Of a stretch of DNA of 64,000 nucleotides, positions 24,439 to 41,414 are shown in pieces. Position 1 is the stretch's first letter, and every line of letters begins with the position of its first letter. Source of the DNA: Glebionis coronaria (lineage: Eukaryota; Streptophyta; Magnoliopsida; Asterales; Asteraceae); NCBI GenBank assembly GCA_025667525.1, contig CM046874.1, positions 661,930,963 to 661,994,962 on the forward strand. Direction: 5' to 3'. Under the pieces are notes generated by a model. That model ran no database searches and had not been told where the DNA came from. It worked only from the letters and a program-made list of their open reading frames with translations. Made by a program: the position numbers and the translations under genes.

Positions 24439-24479
24439 CTTTTGCATCTTTGTTATCTTGTTGTTGTAGGTTACTCCAT

Positions 24480-27400
24480 ACCAAGATCCTACTCTAGGAA
24501 TTGTTGATAGTGGATGCTCTAGGAGCATGACAGGAAATAAAAGTCTTCTATCTAACTTTTTACCATTTCAAGGCGGCAAGGTCTATTTTGGTGGAGGTGA
24601 AGGCAGGATCACTGGCAAAGGAACAATTCAGACGCCCAATCTTAATTTTGAGCAGGTCTGCTATGTGGAAGCATTTCAACACTTCAACTTGATATATGTC
24701 TCTCAGATTTGTGACAAGAAGCAGTTTGTTCTCTTTACGGATACTGATGTACTTGTGCTATCCAAAGACTTTAAACTTCCGGATGACTCACAGGTTCTGC
24801 TCAGAATCCCTAGAAGACACAATCTCTATAGCATCAAGCTGAATGAAGTCAACCCTATTGGTCAACTAGCATGTTTGGTTGCTAAAGCCTCAGAAGATGA
24901 AGCCACTCAATGGCACAGAAGGATGGGGCATGTGAACTTTAAGACCATTCATAAACTAGCAAATATGAACTTGGTCTCTGGTTTACCTCCCAAGTCATTT
25001 AGAAATGATATTAATTGTATTGCTTGCAGCAAAGGCAAACAACATAAAGCATCCTTCAAGGCCATTACTGCTCTCAGCCTTATAACTGAACCATTACAGC
25101 TACTACACATGGATTTATTTGGTCCTACCTCTATTAGGAGCATTGACTACAAACAATTCTGTCTGGTGGTAATTGATGGATATAGCAGGTTTACGTGGGT
25201 TTTCTTCATGGCTGCCAAGAGTGAGACCTACTCAATTCTTAAAGATTTTATTACCCTTATTGAGAACTAGTTGTCCAAAAAGGTTAAAGGTATTCGTTGT
25301 GATAATGGAACCGAGTTCAAAAATAAAGACCTTATAGCACTTTGTAATTCTAAAGGCATCAAAAGAGATTATAGTGCAGCAAGAACTCCTCAACAGAATG
25401 GCGTGGCAGAAAGAAAGAACAGGACTCTAATAGAAGCAGCAAGAACAATGCTTGCCGATTCTAAGCTTCCAACCATGTTAATACTGCGAGTTATGTTTTG
25501 AATAGAGTTTCTATTACAAATCCTCAAAAGAAGACTCCTTATGAGCTCCTAACATCCAAAGTTCCAAATATTGCTCATTTGAAGCCGTTTGGGTGTCCTG
25601 TCACCATTCTGAATACTAGTGACTATTTGGGGAAGTTTGATGGCAAGGCAGATGAAGGATACATTATGGGATATTCATCTCACTCTCGGGCTTATCGGGT
25701 CTAAAATCTCCAAGCCAAGCGCGTAATTGAAACTATAAATCTCAGGTATTTTGAAGAGAAGTCAAACATCCAAGGTAAGGGTCCTGAATGGTATTTTGAT
25801 CTTGATTATCTTAGTGATTCATTAGGATATTTTTTCGTTTCAAAACTAACCATGATGCAGGTCCACAAGTGTTTGCAACTTCTAGTACAGGTGCTCACTC
25901 TAGTCTTTCCGACTCAGATGACGAGGATGATATTTTTGTTGTTCCATCCTACTCCACCACAATCTCTCCTACTCCTCCTAGTGATGCAACTTCATTGGAT
26001 GTATTGGATTCACAAGTAGCTCTTGACACTCTACTCAAACAACAACAAGAAGCTACTATAGCAGCTGCTCAAGGTGGCTGTGAGTTTCCCTTGAATATGC
26101 CTACTGACAAAGCTGCTCCTAGTAATCTAACTACTACTCCTAGTGCTAGTTTAACACCTATTAGTAGTCCGGCTAGTGAGTCTGCTTCCCATACTCGATT
26201 CTCCAGTCCTTCTGATCTGGGGAACCATCAAAAGAAGTCTTCTACCAAGCTGGATGATATTCCTAAACAACCAATAGATGGCATTTTCAACACTGCTTCA
26301 TATGATGGTGACTTTGTTGGGGATCTTAATAACTTGGCACCAGAAGTGGAGGTAGCTTCCAATCCAGTGTTGCAATCACACAAAGATCACCCTACTACTC
26401 AAATTGTTGGAGATCCTGGTTCCACTGTCAAGACATGCAGAATGCATAAGAAGGCCACGTCTGATCATCATGCTCTTGTGAGCTATCTTGAAGATCAAAA
26501 TCTTAATAATCATACGGACTTTCAACATTGTTTGTTTGCTTGTTTTCTTTCACAGGTGGAACCTAGATCAGTCTCTCATGCTCTTGAGGATCAAAGTTGG
26601 GTGGAAGCTATGCAGGAGGAAATTCAGCAATTCTTGTTTCAGAATGTTTGGATTCTAGTTGACTTACCAGATGGAAAGACAGCAATCAATACCAAATGGA
26701 TTCTCAAGAACAAGAAAGATGCACGGGGAATTGTAGTGAGGAATAAAGCTAGGCTTGTTGCACAGGGCCACACTCAAATTGAGGGCATTGACTACACTGA
26801 AGTTTTTGCTCCGGTTGCTAGAATTGAGGCTATTCGTCTGTTTTTGGATTTTGCTTCTTATGTGGGCTTTACAGTTTTTCAGATGGATGTGAAGAGTGCA
26901 TTTCTCTATGGCAAGATTGATGAGTAAGTTTATGTCAATCAACCTAAGGGCTTTGTAGATCCACTTCATCCCAAGAAAGTTTACAAGGTGGTCAAGGCTC
27001 TTTATGGACTACATCAGGCTCCTAGAGCTTGGTATGAGCGTCTTTCAACTTTCTTGTTAAAGAATGGCTATAGAAGAGGCACAATTGATAAAACACTATT
27101 TCTTAAGAGGAACACCAAGGACATTATCCTTGTTCAGGTTTATGTGGACGATATTATCTTTGGTTCTACTAAGAAGGAATGGTGTGATGAGTCTGAACAA
27201 CTGATGAAAGGCGAATTTCAGATGAGTGCTATGGGAGAGCTTTCCTTCTTCCTTGGTCTTCAAGTCAAGCAACAGTCGGATGGGATCTTCATAAGTCAAG
27301 ATAAATATGTTCATGAGATTCTTCAGAAGTTTGACATGGATACTCTTAGACCAGCAACAACACCTTATGAAGTTGCTAAAGTCAAACTCAAGAATGAGCC

Positions 27401-28081
27401 AGATCCTCCGGTAAATGTTCACATGTACAGGTCTATGATTGGCTCACTCATGTATTTGACTGCATCACGTCCGGATATCATGTTTGCAGTAAGTGCTTGT
27501 TCTAGACACAGGTGGCTCCCACGGTTTCTAACTTGAATGCAGTCAAGAAGATTTTCAAGTACATCAAGGCTCAACCCAAGCTTGGCTTGTGGTATCCTAA
27601 AGAATCACCTTTTGTTCTTGAAGCATATAGTGATAGTGACTATGCAGGTGCCAATAATGACATAAAGTCTACTACTGGTGGTTGTCAATTTTTGTGTCGA
27701 AGACTTATTTCGAGGCAATGCAAAAAACAGACGATCGTAGCTACCTCTTCAATAGAAGCTGAATCCGTTGCTGCTGCTAGTTGTTGTGGACAAGTTTTGT
27801 GGATCCAAAATCAGATGTTGGATTTTGGGTTCAATTTTATGAACACCAAAATTTTCATTGACAACCAAAGCACTATTTGCATTGTGAAGAATCATGTTTT
27901 TCATCAACGTACAAAGCATATTGAAATTCGGCACCATTTTATACGGGATGCCAATGAGAAGAGGTTGATACAGGTTCTTAAAGTTCATACGGATGATAAT
28001 GTTGCTGATCTGTTGACAAAAGCCTTTGATGGTCCTCGGTTCAACCACTTGGTGGTTCACATTGGTATGGTCAATCCTTGA
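24480..28081 (+). pseudogene. pol: Copia A pol: protease, integrase, reverse transcriptase, RNase H, broken
   Basis: Protease: active site IVDSGCSRSMTG with Asp at 24506-24508. Integrase: HHCC finger (HRRMGHVNF ... CIACSKGKQH), then Asp 25112, Asp 25301 (CDNGTEF) and Glu 25409 (NGVAERKNR), the DDE triad. Reverse transcriptase: TKWILKNKKD, QMDVKSAFLYG and YVDD at 27141-27152. RNase H: DSDYAG and ATSSIEAE, ending HIGMVNP with TGA at 28079-28081. Together these copy the RNA and insert the DNA. Lesions: TAG 25268-25270, a deletion with frameshift near 25480, TAA 25702-25704, a further shift before 25869, TAA 26925-26927 and a frameshift near 27510. Domain order (integrase before reverse transcriptase) proves copia. 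Confidence 0.95.
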
Positions 28082-28090
28082 GATCTAGAA

Positions 28091-28122
28091 TTGAGGGGAG
28101 GCTAGGCCTAAGGGGAGGCTTA
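28091..28122 (+). promoter_or_regulatory. Internal polypurine-like boxes of copia A
   Basis: Two boxes, TTGAGGGGAGGCT (from 28091) and TAAGGGGAGGCTTA (from 28109), sit just after pol and resemble the true tract TTTAGGGGAGGAT at 32725. Repeated purine boxes between pol and the 3' LTR are a known Sirevirus trait and may prime extra plus strands. Confidence 0.7.
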
Positions 28123-28716
28123 GTGTACATATTTATTAGCACAGACTAACATATTGGTAGATTTTAACAACATATTGAATGGGTTCTAGTGGTGTGTGTT
28201 ACTCCTGGTAGAGGTTTTTGCTCACTTCTGATGGTTATATTCATTCATGACTGGCTTCTAGTCCTTATTGGTTAGCTTCTAGTCATTATTGGTTGGCTTC
28301 TAGTGGATAAAAATCCTTCTTTGTCAAGTGATGGTTGACTTCTGGTCTTGGTTTGGGACACTGTTCACTTTGTTGACTTCTGCTGACCACATTCTGCTTC
28401 TAGTATTGACCATTGTGCGCTTTGACTTTTAGTCAACGCATGCAAATTCTGGTATATATCCTCTTATTTAACTTTGGTAAATTGGAATTTGCAAATAGTG
28501 TTAAAAGGGGCAAGTGGTTACTTTGCATTAACTGCCTAATTTGAAAGGGCAACCCCTATTATTAGGGGTCAAAGAACAGTTACTCACACCATTATTTATG
28601 GTCAATTAACCCCCCCCCCCCCCTTGACTCATTCATCTCACTCATAACACACGCACATCCGATCCTACTCTCTCAAACCCTAACAAATCATCTTCCATTC
28701 CTACTAATCAACATCC
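28123..28716 (+). other. Copia A spacer between pol and extra ORF
   Basis: About 590 bp without a gene. It is packed with variants of GCTTCTAGT / GACTTCTGGT (near 28180, 28256, 28276, 28297, 28336, 28400) and TTGACTTCT. A run of 14 C precedes a leader with ACACACGCACATCC and the extra-ORF ATG. Confidence 0.7.
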
Positions 28717-31700
28717 ATGGCTGCCCTGGTATACCAACCTGCTCACAATAAGGTCGCTTATCTAGGAGATGGTCCACACCGTGATGATTTCAATGAAATT
28801 CTGGAATTCATTGAGGCTTCTAACCTCAGGTATGCTTTTACTGTGTGCCCCATTGTTTATGATAGTGTCATTCGTCAGTTTTGGGCTTCTGCTCCTCTTG
28901 TGGCTGTGCTCCATGCTACCATAGATGGACGTTCATACGTGGTTATTGAAGCTTCTATTCGTAGCTCCCTTCATCTTCAAGATGAAGGTGGTGTTGTTTC
29001 CATCCCCAATGCGGAGGTTTTGGAGGGGATGGCTGCTATTGGGTATAATCATAGGGGGAAGTTTAACTTCCAAAAGAATCGGTTTTCCCCCCCAATGGAA
29101 GCTTCTAGTGCACTTTTTGATTCATTGTTTAAGTCCCAAGTCTGGGAGTTGGGATGCTTTTCCTACTCCCTTGGCTACTGGTCTAATCTGCATTGCACAG
29201 GGTAGGGTATTTAATTTCTCTCATTATTTGTTTGATGGGATGGTTAGCAATCTGTCTAGTGCTGGTTCTAGGAAGAAATTTTTGATGTATCCTAGGTTTT
29301 TACAGCAGATACTTGTTTGTATACCTCGTGATAGGGCGGAGCATGAGCCTTCTAAGCTTACTGCTAAAGTATACTATAACATGGCTCATGGTTTTCGTGG
29401 GGAGTGGAGGCCCCTCACTGATGCAATGTTGGGCCTTGCTCAGGGTCCTCCTGATGTTGTTGTTCCTCCGGTTGAACAAGCCGAGGAGGAACCTCAATTA
29501 GGTGATGACCTAATGGAGGAGGAGAATCCTGCTGGTGGTGCACCTAATGTGGTTGAGGAAGAACCGGTTGAGGAGGTGGTGGTTAAAAGGCCATCCACTT
29601 CCAAGGCTGCTCCTTCTTCATTGCCACATTCGTCTCCATTTGTGGAGACTCCCCCTCCTAGTCCTGCTCCACACTCTTCTGATAAGCCTTCTGGTGCTAG
29701 TGCTCATAATACTGAACCATTTATTGCTTCTGGTTCCAATGATGCCTTCCCTGACCCAAGTCCTCTTGATGGGAAAGCGGAGGAGCCTATTACACTTACT
29801 TCTTTACTTGATCTTATGCACAGGTACCATGAACGGATTCTTTCCTTGGAAGCAGATTTGAATCAACATCGTAAGCTTACTCGGGAATTTGTTCTTCCAA
29901 TGGCTGATCGGATTAAAGCCTTGGAGACACAGCAGAGGCGACGGAAGAAACATGTGGTTCACTCTGATTCTGATGAGGAGGTTAAGGATCGTGTTGAGGA
30001 TGGTTTAACTTTGTTGGCAAAGGCTGCCTTTGCTGATAAGTTGTATGATGATCTGCGGATTCCTCCTACTTCCTCCAGCATTCCTTCTCCTGCTGCTGTC
30101 CCTACACCAACGGAAGATGTTACTGGTCCTACTGCTGGTTCCACTGCTGGTCCATCTCATGATTCCAAGGGGAAGGCCCCCATGAATGATGCTCCCTCAC
30201 CCCCTCGCAAGCGTACACGCAGACAACTTGAGGAGGATAGGTTGGGTGAGGAGGCTGCTCAAAGGATGCAAGCAGAAACTGATCAAGTTGCTCGGGCTGC
30301 GGAGGAAGCGCTTCAACAGCAGAGACGTGAACAGGTGCAGCATGATGCTATGCATTAGAATGATAGCGATTGGATGCGGGTGTTGACTATTCTTACCACG
30401 GATTATTCCCAGTTCACTTATCTTTTGGGTTCGGATGTGAATGAGCATAACTGTATTCCTCGAGCCATGGTGTTAATGCGTAAGCAGCAGTTGGCGCTTA
30501 CTGCACAACTTCGTGAGAAGCGTAAGAACATGCCTTTGTCGAAAGCTGAGGAGCGAAAGCAGATGCAGCGGTATGTGAAGTATCAGTCGGCTGCCTATTT
30601 CACTACTGGTTGGACGTGGGAACGAGTTCGGGCATTGTCTTTTGATGAGCTGAAGGCGCTCTATGAACGAATGATCAAGCATCAGAGCACCCCAATCCCG
30701 AAGCGTTTCATTTATCGTCATCCTCCACGTGTGGTGCCTACTTCTCAACCTGTTGTTGCTACTGGTTCTACATCTAATGCTCCTCTTGGTTCTGCTGCTA
30801 TTCCCTCGGTTGTTGATGCTTCTACAGTTGGTACCACCCCTACACCCTCGGTTGCTCCTCCTGTTTCTTCTCTAGGTGCTACTACCACCACCACCTATGC
30901 TACCACTACCACCACCACTGCTACACCTGCTATGGCATCACCATCACCACCCGTGCCTGTTCCTCAACCTATTCCTTCTTCTGGTGCAGCTCCTGTTGAT
31001 CCTTTGGATGGGCAAACTATTGATTCTACTTCTACTGGTCCCACTCCTGCTGCTCAGGTAAAGGTAAAGGTTGAACCCTCACCTAGTTCTCCCAGCCCTC
31101 GCCATTCCATTCGCAAGCAATTGGCTAGACGTGCTAGACGTGGCAAGGCTGTTCCCTATGAGAAGCGTGCTCCCGAAAATCTTATTGATGCAGCTTCCGA
31201 TAGTGACTCTGAATTGCCATTGGGTAATGGATATATTACAGGTTGGACGGTAACGCCTTCCACGACTATACCTGGTACTGTCTCTCATAGGATTACTCTT
31301 AGCGATGGTTCTGTTCGGTTTGCTTTGGGTCTGCAAGGTATTTTGTCCTGGGCGGATCGTAAGGATCTTATGGCTTTATATGGGTTTGTGGATGCTGGCA
31401 TGCCTGTTCATCCTAATGATGTGCCCTCCTGGCCTGGTCTGCGAGTATGGGCTGGTTTGAAGATGATGCTTGATGCCCCTCCCCATGCTCCTGTTTCTGG
31501 TGTCTGGAAGGATCAGCCACAATGGGTCATTCAGCGATGGAAGTTATATGCGGGCTGTGGTGTGCATGTGTTAGAGTTGGAGTCTAGTCTTATGGTGTTC
31601 ATGCTCACAGACTTCGATTATCCATTGACGATTGCTTCGATGAAGGCTATGCTTGCTTGTCACTTGCAGATTTCTAATGCCCCTTCCGGGAATGAGTCTT

Positions 31701-31774
31701 CTATGGCGACTACACTGGTGGAAGGGATTCAAGCTCGTTTGCAAGCCGATAAGGTGGCTGCTTCTGGTCTGTGA
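28717..31774 (+). pseudogene. Copia A extra ORF after pol (Sirevirus env-position protein)
   Basis: ATG at 28717 begins MAALVYQPAHNKVAYLGDG; about 1020 codons in all. N-terminal domain: FTVCPIVYDSVIRQFWASA, then FLMYPRFLQQIL. Middle: Pro/Ser/Thr-rich tract with a short coiled coil (HRKLTREFVLPMADRIK). C-terminal domain: SKAEERKQMQRYVKYQS ... ERVRALSFDELKALYERM, then WADRKDLMALY and WKLYAGCGVHVLELE. A 7-C run near 29090 shifts the frame (28717 frame to 28925 frame), and TAG 30356-30358 interrupts it. The same architecture is in copia B. Function is unknown. Similar proteins are sometimes labelled synaptobrevin-like by automatic annotation, for which I see no support: there is no membrane anchor or SNARE heptad. 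Confidence 0.85.
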
Positions 31775-32723
31775 TATGGTTGGTTTGTAAGTTTTTATGT
31801 TTTGTGTTTTTGATCATTTCTTAATACTGCGATTCTTTTCACCAATATGTACAGTGATTGGTGACTTTCATTCCTTATAGTTAAAAAAAATATATACTTT
31901 TTATATATATCTGCTTATACTTTAAACAAATCATGGCTTTTACACTTGTGAATACAATACCATCTGCTGCTTCAAACTTTGGGTTCCTGTTGGTGCTTCA
32001 TACTTGTGCTGGTTACTGGTTTCATCTGGTGTTGGACTTGGTCCTCACAACAAATGGTCCTCAGCTCACCATGTCTAACCGACAAGAAAGAGTTGATTCA
32101 CCTTGAGGGTACGGCTCCTGGTGTGATTCTCAAATCCGTTGATGGTTGCCAGGTTACCCAAAACTGGATGGTTTTCACTTGCCATGGTCCTAGACTGAAA
32201 AGTGGCTAATCCAAGGGGGTACGGCTCTTGGTAAAGATTTTATCAAATCCGTTGATAGCTGTAATAGCTTGCTTAAAGCTATAGGGTTTTCAACTCACCG
32301 ATGCTTCATTGCTAAGAGTTGGCGAGTCCAGAAGGGTACGGCTTCTGGTAAAGACATATCAAATCCGTTGACGGCTGTGATGGTTTGCCTAATATCATCA
32401 GGGTACCCCCACTCACCATTGATTCACGTTCTAAGAGTTGGGCTGGGTTCTGGTCTCCCAGGGTGATGCTTATTCCACCAGAAAGACTAGCTAGCCCAAG
32501 AGCGAGCAGCTACTTGGTAAAGGCTCATCAAATCTGCTCATGTTGTTGTAAAGATTCAACACGTTGCTGCATTGTTTCAAGCTTTGGAGAAGGTTCTAGT
32601 GTTCCATGTTGCGGCGGTTCTTATGTTTCTTATCTTGCTGATGCTGCTGTTTCTTTTGCTGTTTCAATCCTCAGGCTTTATTGAACGTTTTCAGGAAACT
32701 TGAACACAACAAGTCAAATTCAA
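31775..32723 (+). repeat. Copia A 3' untranslated region with 110-117 bp repeats
   Basis: GGGTACGGCT(C/T)(C/T)TGGT begins at 32107, 32217 and 32334, each followed by a CAAATCCGTTGA(T/C) block. A fourth, weaker copy is near 32500. The first 300 bp are AT-rich and otherwise featureless. Confidence 0.8.
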
Positions 32724-32737
32724 GTTTAGGGGAGGAT
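32724..32737 (+). other. Copia A polypurine tract
   Basis: GTTTAGGGGAGGAT abuts the 3' LTR; it primes plus-strand DNA synthesis. Confidence 0.9.
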
Positions 32738-33200
32738 TGTTAGGACCATTGGAATAGTTACTTGTAATAGGTAGACTAGGAGGTATGTAGTTCCTCCTGG
32801 TCCTAGTAGTAGTAGGAGCAAGTCGTGCTCCTGGTCCTAGTTAAAGTCAAACTTTATTATTTATTTATTATTCTATTAGGATGCATGAGATATGTTAGGA
32901 AAGGATATGCATATTAGTTTTACACGTTTTGTTTAATGATGTATTAGGGTTTCCTTGTAGTATAAAAGGAACCTTAGGCAGAAGGGTTAAACACACCTTC
33001 ATCAAACGTAATTCTAGTCATTATCAATATTAGAAATCCTTAGAAAGGATCAAGTCTTTATAGTTATTCTGTTCTTCTTTATAGTATTTGTATTCCGCAC
33101 TTATATTGTGTATAGAGTCTCTCTGTGAATAGACTTGTGATTACAGAAGTCGTTCACCGTTCCTGACAGGCTACAAGATCCACATCTAGTGGATGCAACA
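32738..33200 (+). repeat. Copia A 3' LTR
   Basis: 463 bp, begins TGTTAGGACC, ends GATGCAACA, then CTTTA. TATA box at 32961-32967. Confidence 0.95.
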
Positions 33201-33205
33201 CTTTA

Positions 33206-37825
<4,620 letters not shown>

Positions 37826-38338
37826 TCACTCTATAGAATGTAGCACATCATTTTCTCCAACTTGGCTCGTCCCTACTTCATCTTCATCTGGTCCTAACTT
37901 GCAGAACCTCTATTTTGGATCAAAGCACGGTGGCTCCTCAAATCCATACCTCAAATACGCTCCTTGACACGGCGGATCTATCATATAGTGAGAATCAGTA
38001 TACATCTCACTGTCCTGGAACTTCCAATGCGGTTCAAGATACGGCCCAAGATGAGCTACATATTCACTTAACCTGCGAAGCCTATCTCTCTCTTCCTAAC
38101 ATTTCTTAAAATCAGTTCCATAACTTCTCACCTCAGCTCTAACCTCAGTTCTTCCAACTTCACTCTCAGTCCTATAATTATCACTTTCAGATTCTACAGC
38201 ATTTTTCTTATCATCCGTATCATCTTCATAATCTAACCATCCACCTGAATTCTTATGCTTACATCCTTGCTGATATTGCATACCCCTCTGACCTACAACA
38301 TATCCCCGCCTATTGTTGTTAAGTGGTATGTCGGACAT
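37826..38338 (-). pseudogene. Unrecognised TE2 reading frame next to the primer site
   Basis: The minus-strand ATG at 38336-38338 is about 400 bases from the primer site, the place where gag would start. It opens MSDIPLNNNRRGYVVG and continues in one frame for about 170 codons with two internal TAG codons (38096-38098, and another within ..CFDPK/RFCK..). The first half is acidic (YEDDTDDKK). The second has ERDRLRRLSEYVAHLG and Tyr/Pro/Cys-rich DPPCQGAYLRYG. No known domain recognised. Keeping one frame through two stops suggests a once-real gene rather than chance. Confidence 0.45.
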
Positions 38339-38738
38339 TTTCTGAAATAACAGAAAATTCAAAGGTATATAAGGACATTATTCAAAAATATATATACGCA
38401 GTGCATAACTATGCAAATGCAAATGATTTACGTATGCCAAATATATATGTATACGATGCAATGCAAATGATAATTATACAATACTCATAAAAATCAAATT
38501 ATGATGAAAGCACTCCACGTCCTTTCATTAATACCAATAGCTTATCGTAGTATTTACTTAATAAATACTCAGGAATTCAGAAAAGTTTTGAGGGATACAT
38601 CTATAATAACAAAGCATAAAAAAAAATCTTACCGGAGCCTTGCAGAGAAGTTGCGTTGCTTTTATAAAATACTTTTGACACCAAAGTTATAGTTTAGGAC
38701 ATTTTCAAAAATCGACCTAATTTGCTATAACTAAAAAT

Positions 38739-38750
38739 CTCTGGTTACCA
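38739..38750 (-). other. TE2 primer-binding site
   Basis: Minus strand TGGTAACCAGAG, 3 bp inside the 5' LTR, a one-base variant of the TE1 site TGGTACCAGAG. Confidence 0.75.
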
Positions 38751-38753
38751 ATC

Positions 38754-41409
38754 TTTAACACCCCCAAATTACATTGCGCAGCGGAAATACATAATTGGGT
38801 GTTATTCACAAACTTCATTTCACAATACTCTTTATACGACCCTAAAACAGTATATTTAGGAACATAATAAGGAAATAATTTAAATCAATGTCTAAAACCT
38901 TCAATCCCAAGTAAAATCAGTTTAAAAATATATCAGAGTAGCATTCTGGTTCCCCAAGGATCTTATTAAATCGACAAACCTTTTACCAATGTACTTGACC
39001 ATATACTATAAATTTATGACAAGCGGGAAAGAAATATGTTTTAGACCAAATTACAACAAAAGCAATCCCGTAATCGTTCTCCAGCAAGCTCCACAACTCA
39101 ACAACTTCAAGTACCTGAAATACATGCTTAAAATCATCCACACAAAGGTTGAGCAAGTCTATAGGTTTAACAAAACACATTTGAACACATCGTAAAAATC
39201 AATCACAATTGTTTAATAGCATTGTGGCCATACAATATATTAATCAGGTATTTCATCTTATAGCAATAGCTAATGAATTGTATTAAGCTCATGAAACCGA
39301 CCCCATAACATAGTCACCCACACCAAATGCCAGCATGACTAAAATAATTCCAGTGCCCCTACTAGGGTATCAATTGCAAGTATATCACATTCTCATTCTC
39401 GTAAAATTATCCTTCCTAGAGGTTACTCAGCGTAAAGCCCTGGTCTCAGATATGGTCGTCAGCCCAATAGTACTATTATTAGAATAAGCGGCTATTTCCA
39501 ACTCACAACATCAAGTCAGAAGATAGTTAACGACTCATGAAATTAGGGACTTTTGCAATTTAGGTACTTACACAATTCAAATCAGCAAAGGCAACAAAGG
39601 CAACATTCGGGTCCAACAATTACTCATGACATGTGTTCATTTTACTTCAAATAGCATGTATCACCCTCGCGGGTTTATAAATCATTAAAACCAGTAGAAA
39701 GCGAGGCAGTAGACTTACCTGAAGTATTAACAGTAGTATGACGACTTTCAACGATCGATGATGCCCGGCGAACACGAAATTCACAATCTATCAAAATAAA
39801 ACACATGCCTTTAATAATACATTCAAGTAATATTCCATACTTAATAAAATGAAATAAATATCTCAAAGTCAAAACCAAGCTCACACCATACAAAATTTAA
39901 TAATTTCTTCTTACGTACACTTTTACATTTTTATTCTTTTAAAAACTGTCGATATATATATGTTAATCGTCCAAACTGTTTTCCTTGCTTAAACACGTCA
40001 ATAGCTTACGATACTAATCAGAAACTTCACTTACTATATATAGAAAGACCTCCCAAAAGATGGTTAAAAGATTTTACTTTTAAAGTTCCCTGCCAGACTC
40101 ATCTTCGAACTACAAAAACCGGACAGTTTTACATCAACAACTCATATAGTCTTTTTAACTTATTTATTTGACTCCGTTTACAAAACCGACACCCATCTTT
40201 GAAAATAGACTTAACATCATCATGTTTATCACTTAACATCAGTCCTTGACCCATTTTCAAATCCTTTTTATAGTCCCCGAGATTCGATCCAAATATCGAC
40301 AACAATTATATATTGTGCCGATACTCATCTCCCGGTACACGAATAATCAAACTATCATAATTTTTCGCTCGTTTGGAGCTAGAAGCTCTACTTTATACCA
40401 AATCGAAGCTTATGAAATCCTCTACAACAATATCTAATTAGTTCATATCATACTCAAACTTATATATTTCTAAAATCAGCTTTTAGCTGCTGGTCAAAAT
40501 TACCCCTTTAAAAATCACTCAAAATCAATTTTTTACCCCATTTAACATCATTTTTACAACTATAATCATCTAAATATTACTACTTTCAATTCTAACACAC
40601 TATATCATCCTAGATGATCAAATAAAGTAAAACCCAACAAAAAATTTCAACATTCAACAACTTAAAATAATATATAACACCATAAACACCTACATACAAC
40701 ACATATTCAAGATCAAAACACAAGATTTTCATCAAAAATGGGTTTTTATAAAATGTTCATGCGTGTAAGAGATTTTCATACCAAAATGTAGAGAATCAAA
40801 AGATAAAGATGGGTCTTCAATTATTTTTTGCGGATTCAAGCTTAAAATTAAAAATCAAGGTGTGTTTGTGTTGGTTGTGGGTGACGGACAAGAAAGAAAA
40901 AGAGGAGGGGAGAGAGATTTTGGTGGTGGAAGTGTTTTTGTGTGTTTATTTGTTTTAATTTTCAATTTATATGATGGAAGTTTAGAGTATTTTTTGCCAA
41001 TTGTGATTCTTGTGGAACAAAAGGCAATTAATTGTTTAAAAGCGAGGAATGACTATTAGTCAATTTTGATTATATTTACGGGTCTCGGGTTTCACAAAAA
41101 TACTTCTCAAAACTTAAAACGCACACAAAATATGATATTATATAGTCCCCGGCATGACTTAATACGAAATTAAAATTAAAAACGTCGAAATATTAAATAT
41201 CGACATGTATAAAATAAAACGTAAAATTTCGGGCATCCGTTGATATCGTCATTACTAATAATCCTCGTAACTCGGCAAAATGTAAAAAATATAACTTCCA
41301 ACATTCATCCAAATCAAATCACCGTTCATCATAACAATCAATCTCGTCAAAATTTCAAAAATATACTTGAAAATATATTAAATAATGACCACGGGTTTGG
41401 GTTGTCACA
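38754..41409 (-). repeat. TE2 5' LTR
   Basis: 2656 bp, partner of 17267-19901, followed on the plus strand by the CCATT duplication (41410-41414). Confidence 0.9.
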
Positions 41410-41414
41410 CCATT

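Larger units (their letters stand above)
21199..33200 (+). mobile_element. Copia A: complete Sirevirus-type Ty1/copia element
   Basis: 12.0 kb, flanked by CTTTA at 21194-21198 and 33201-33205. Short LTRs (465 and 463 bp) begin TGTTAGGACC and end with ACA. Order inside: tRNA primer site, gag, protease, integrase, reverse transcriptase, RNase H (all plus strand, the copia order), duplicated polypurine-like boxes, a long extra ORF, a 3' untranslated region with tandem repeats, polypurine tract, LTR. The extra ORF after pol and the multiple purine boxes are the Sirevirus pattern. LTRs differ by about 11 substitutions and one 2-bp indel (about 2.4%). Every reading frame carries lesions, so the copy is dead. 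Confidence 0.95.

Noticed and set aside
22624..30448. Minus-strand ORFs across copia A (for example 26664-26969, 27096-27422)
   Set aside because: Shadows of gag, pol and extra ORF in the antisense frames.
28717..31774. Annotating the extra ORF as a synaptobrevin/longin protein or sugar kinase
   Set aside because: Such names circulate in automatic annotation, but no SNARE motif, membrane anchor or kinase motif is visible.
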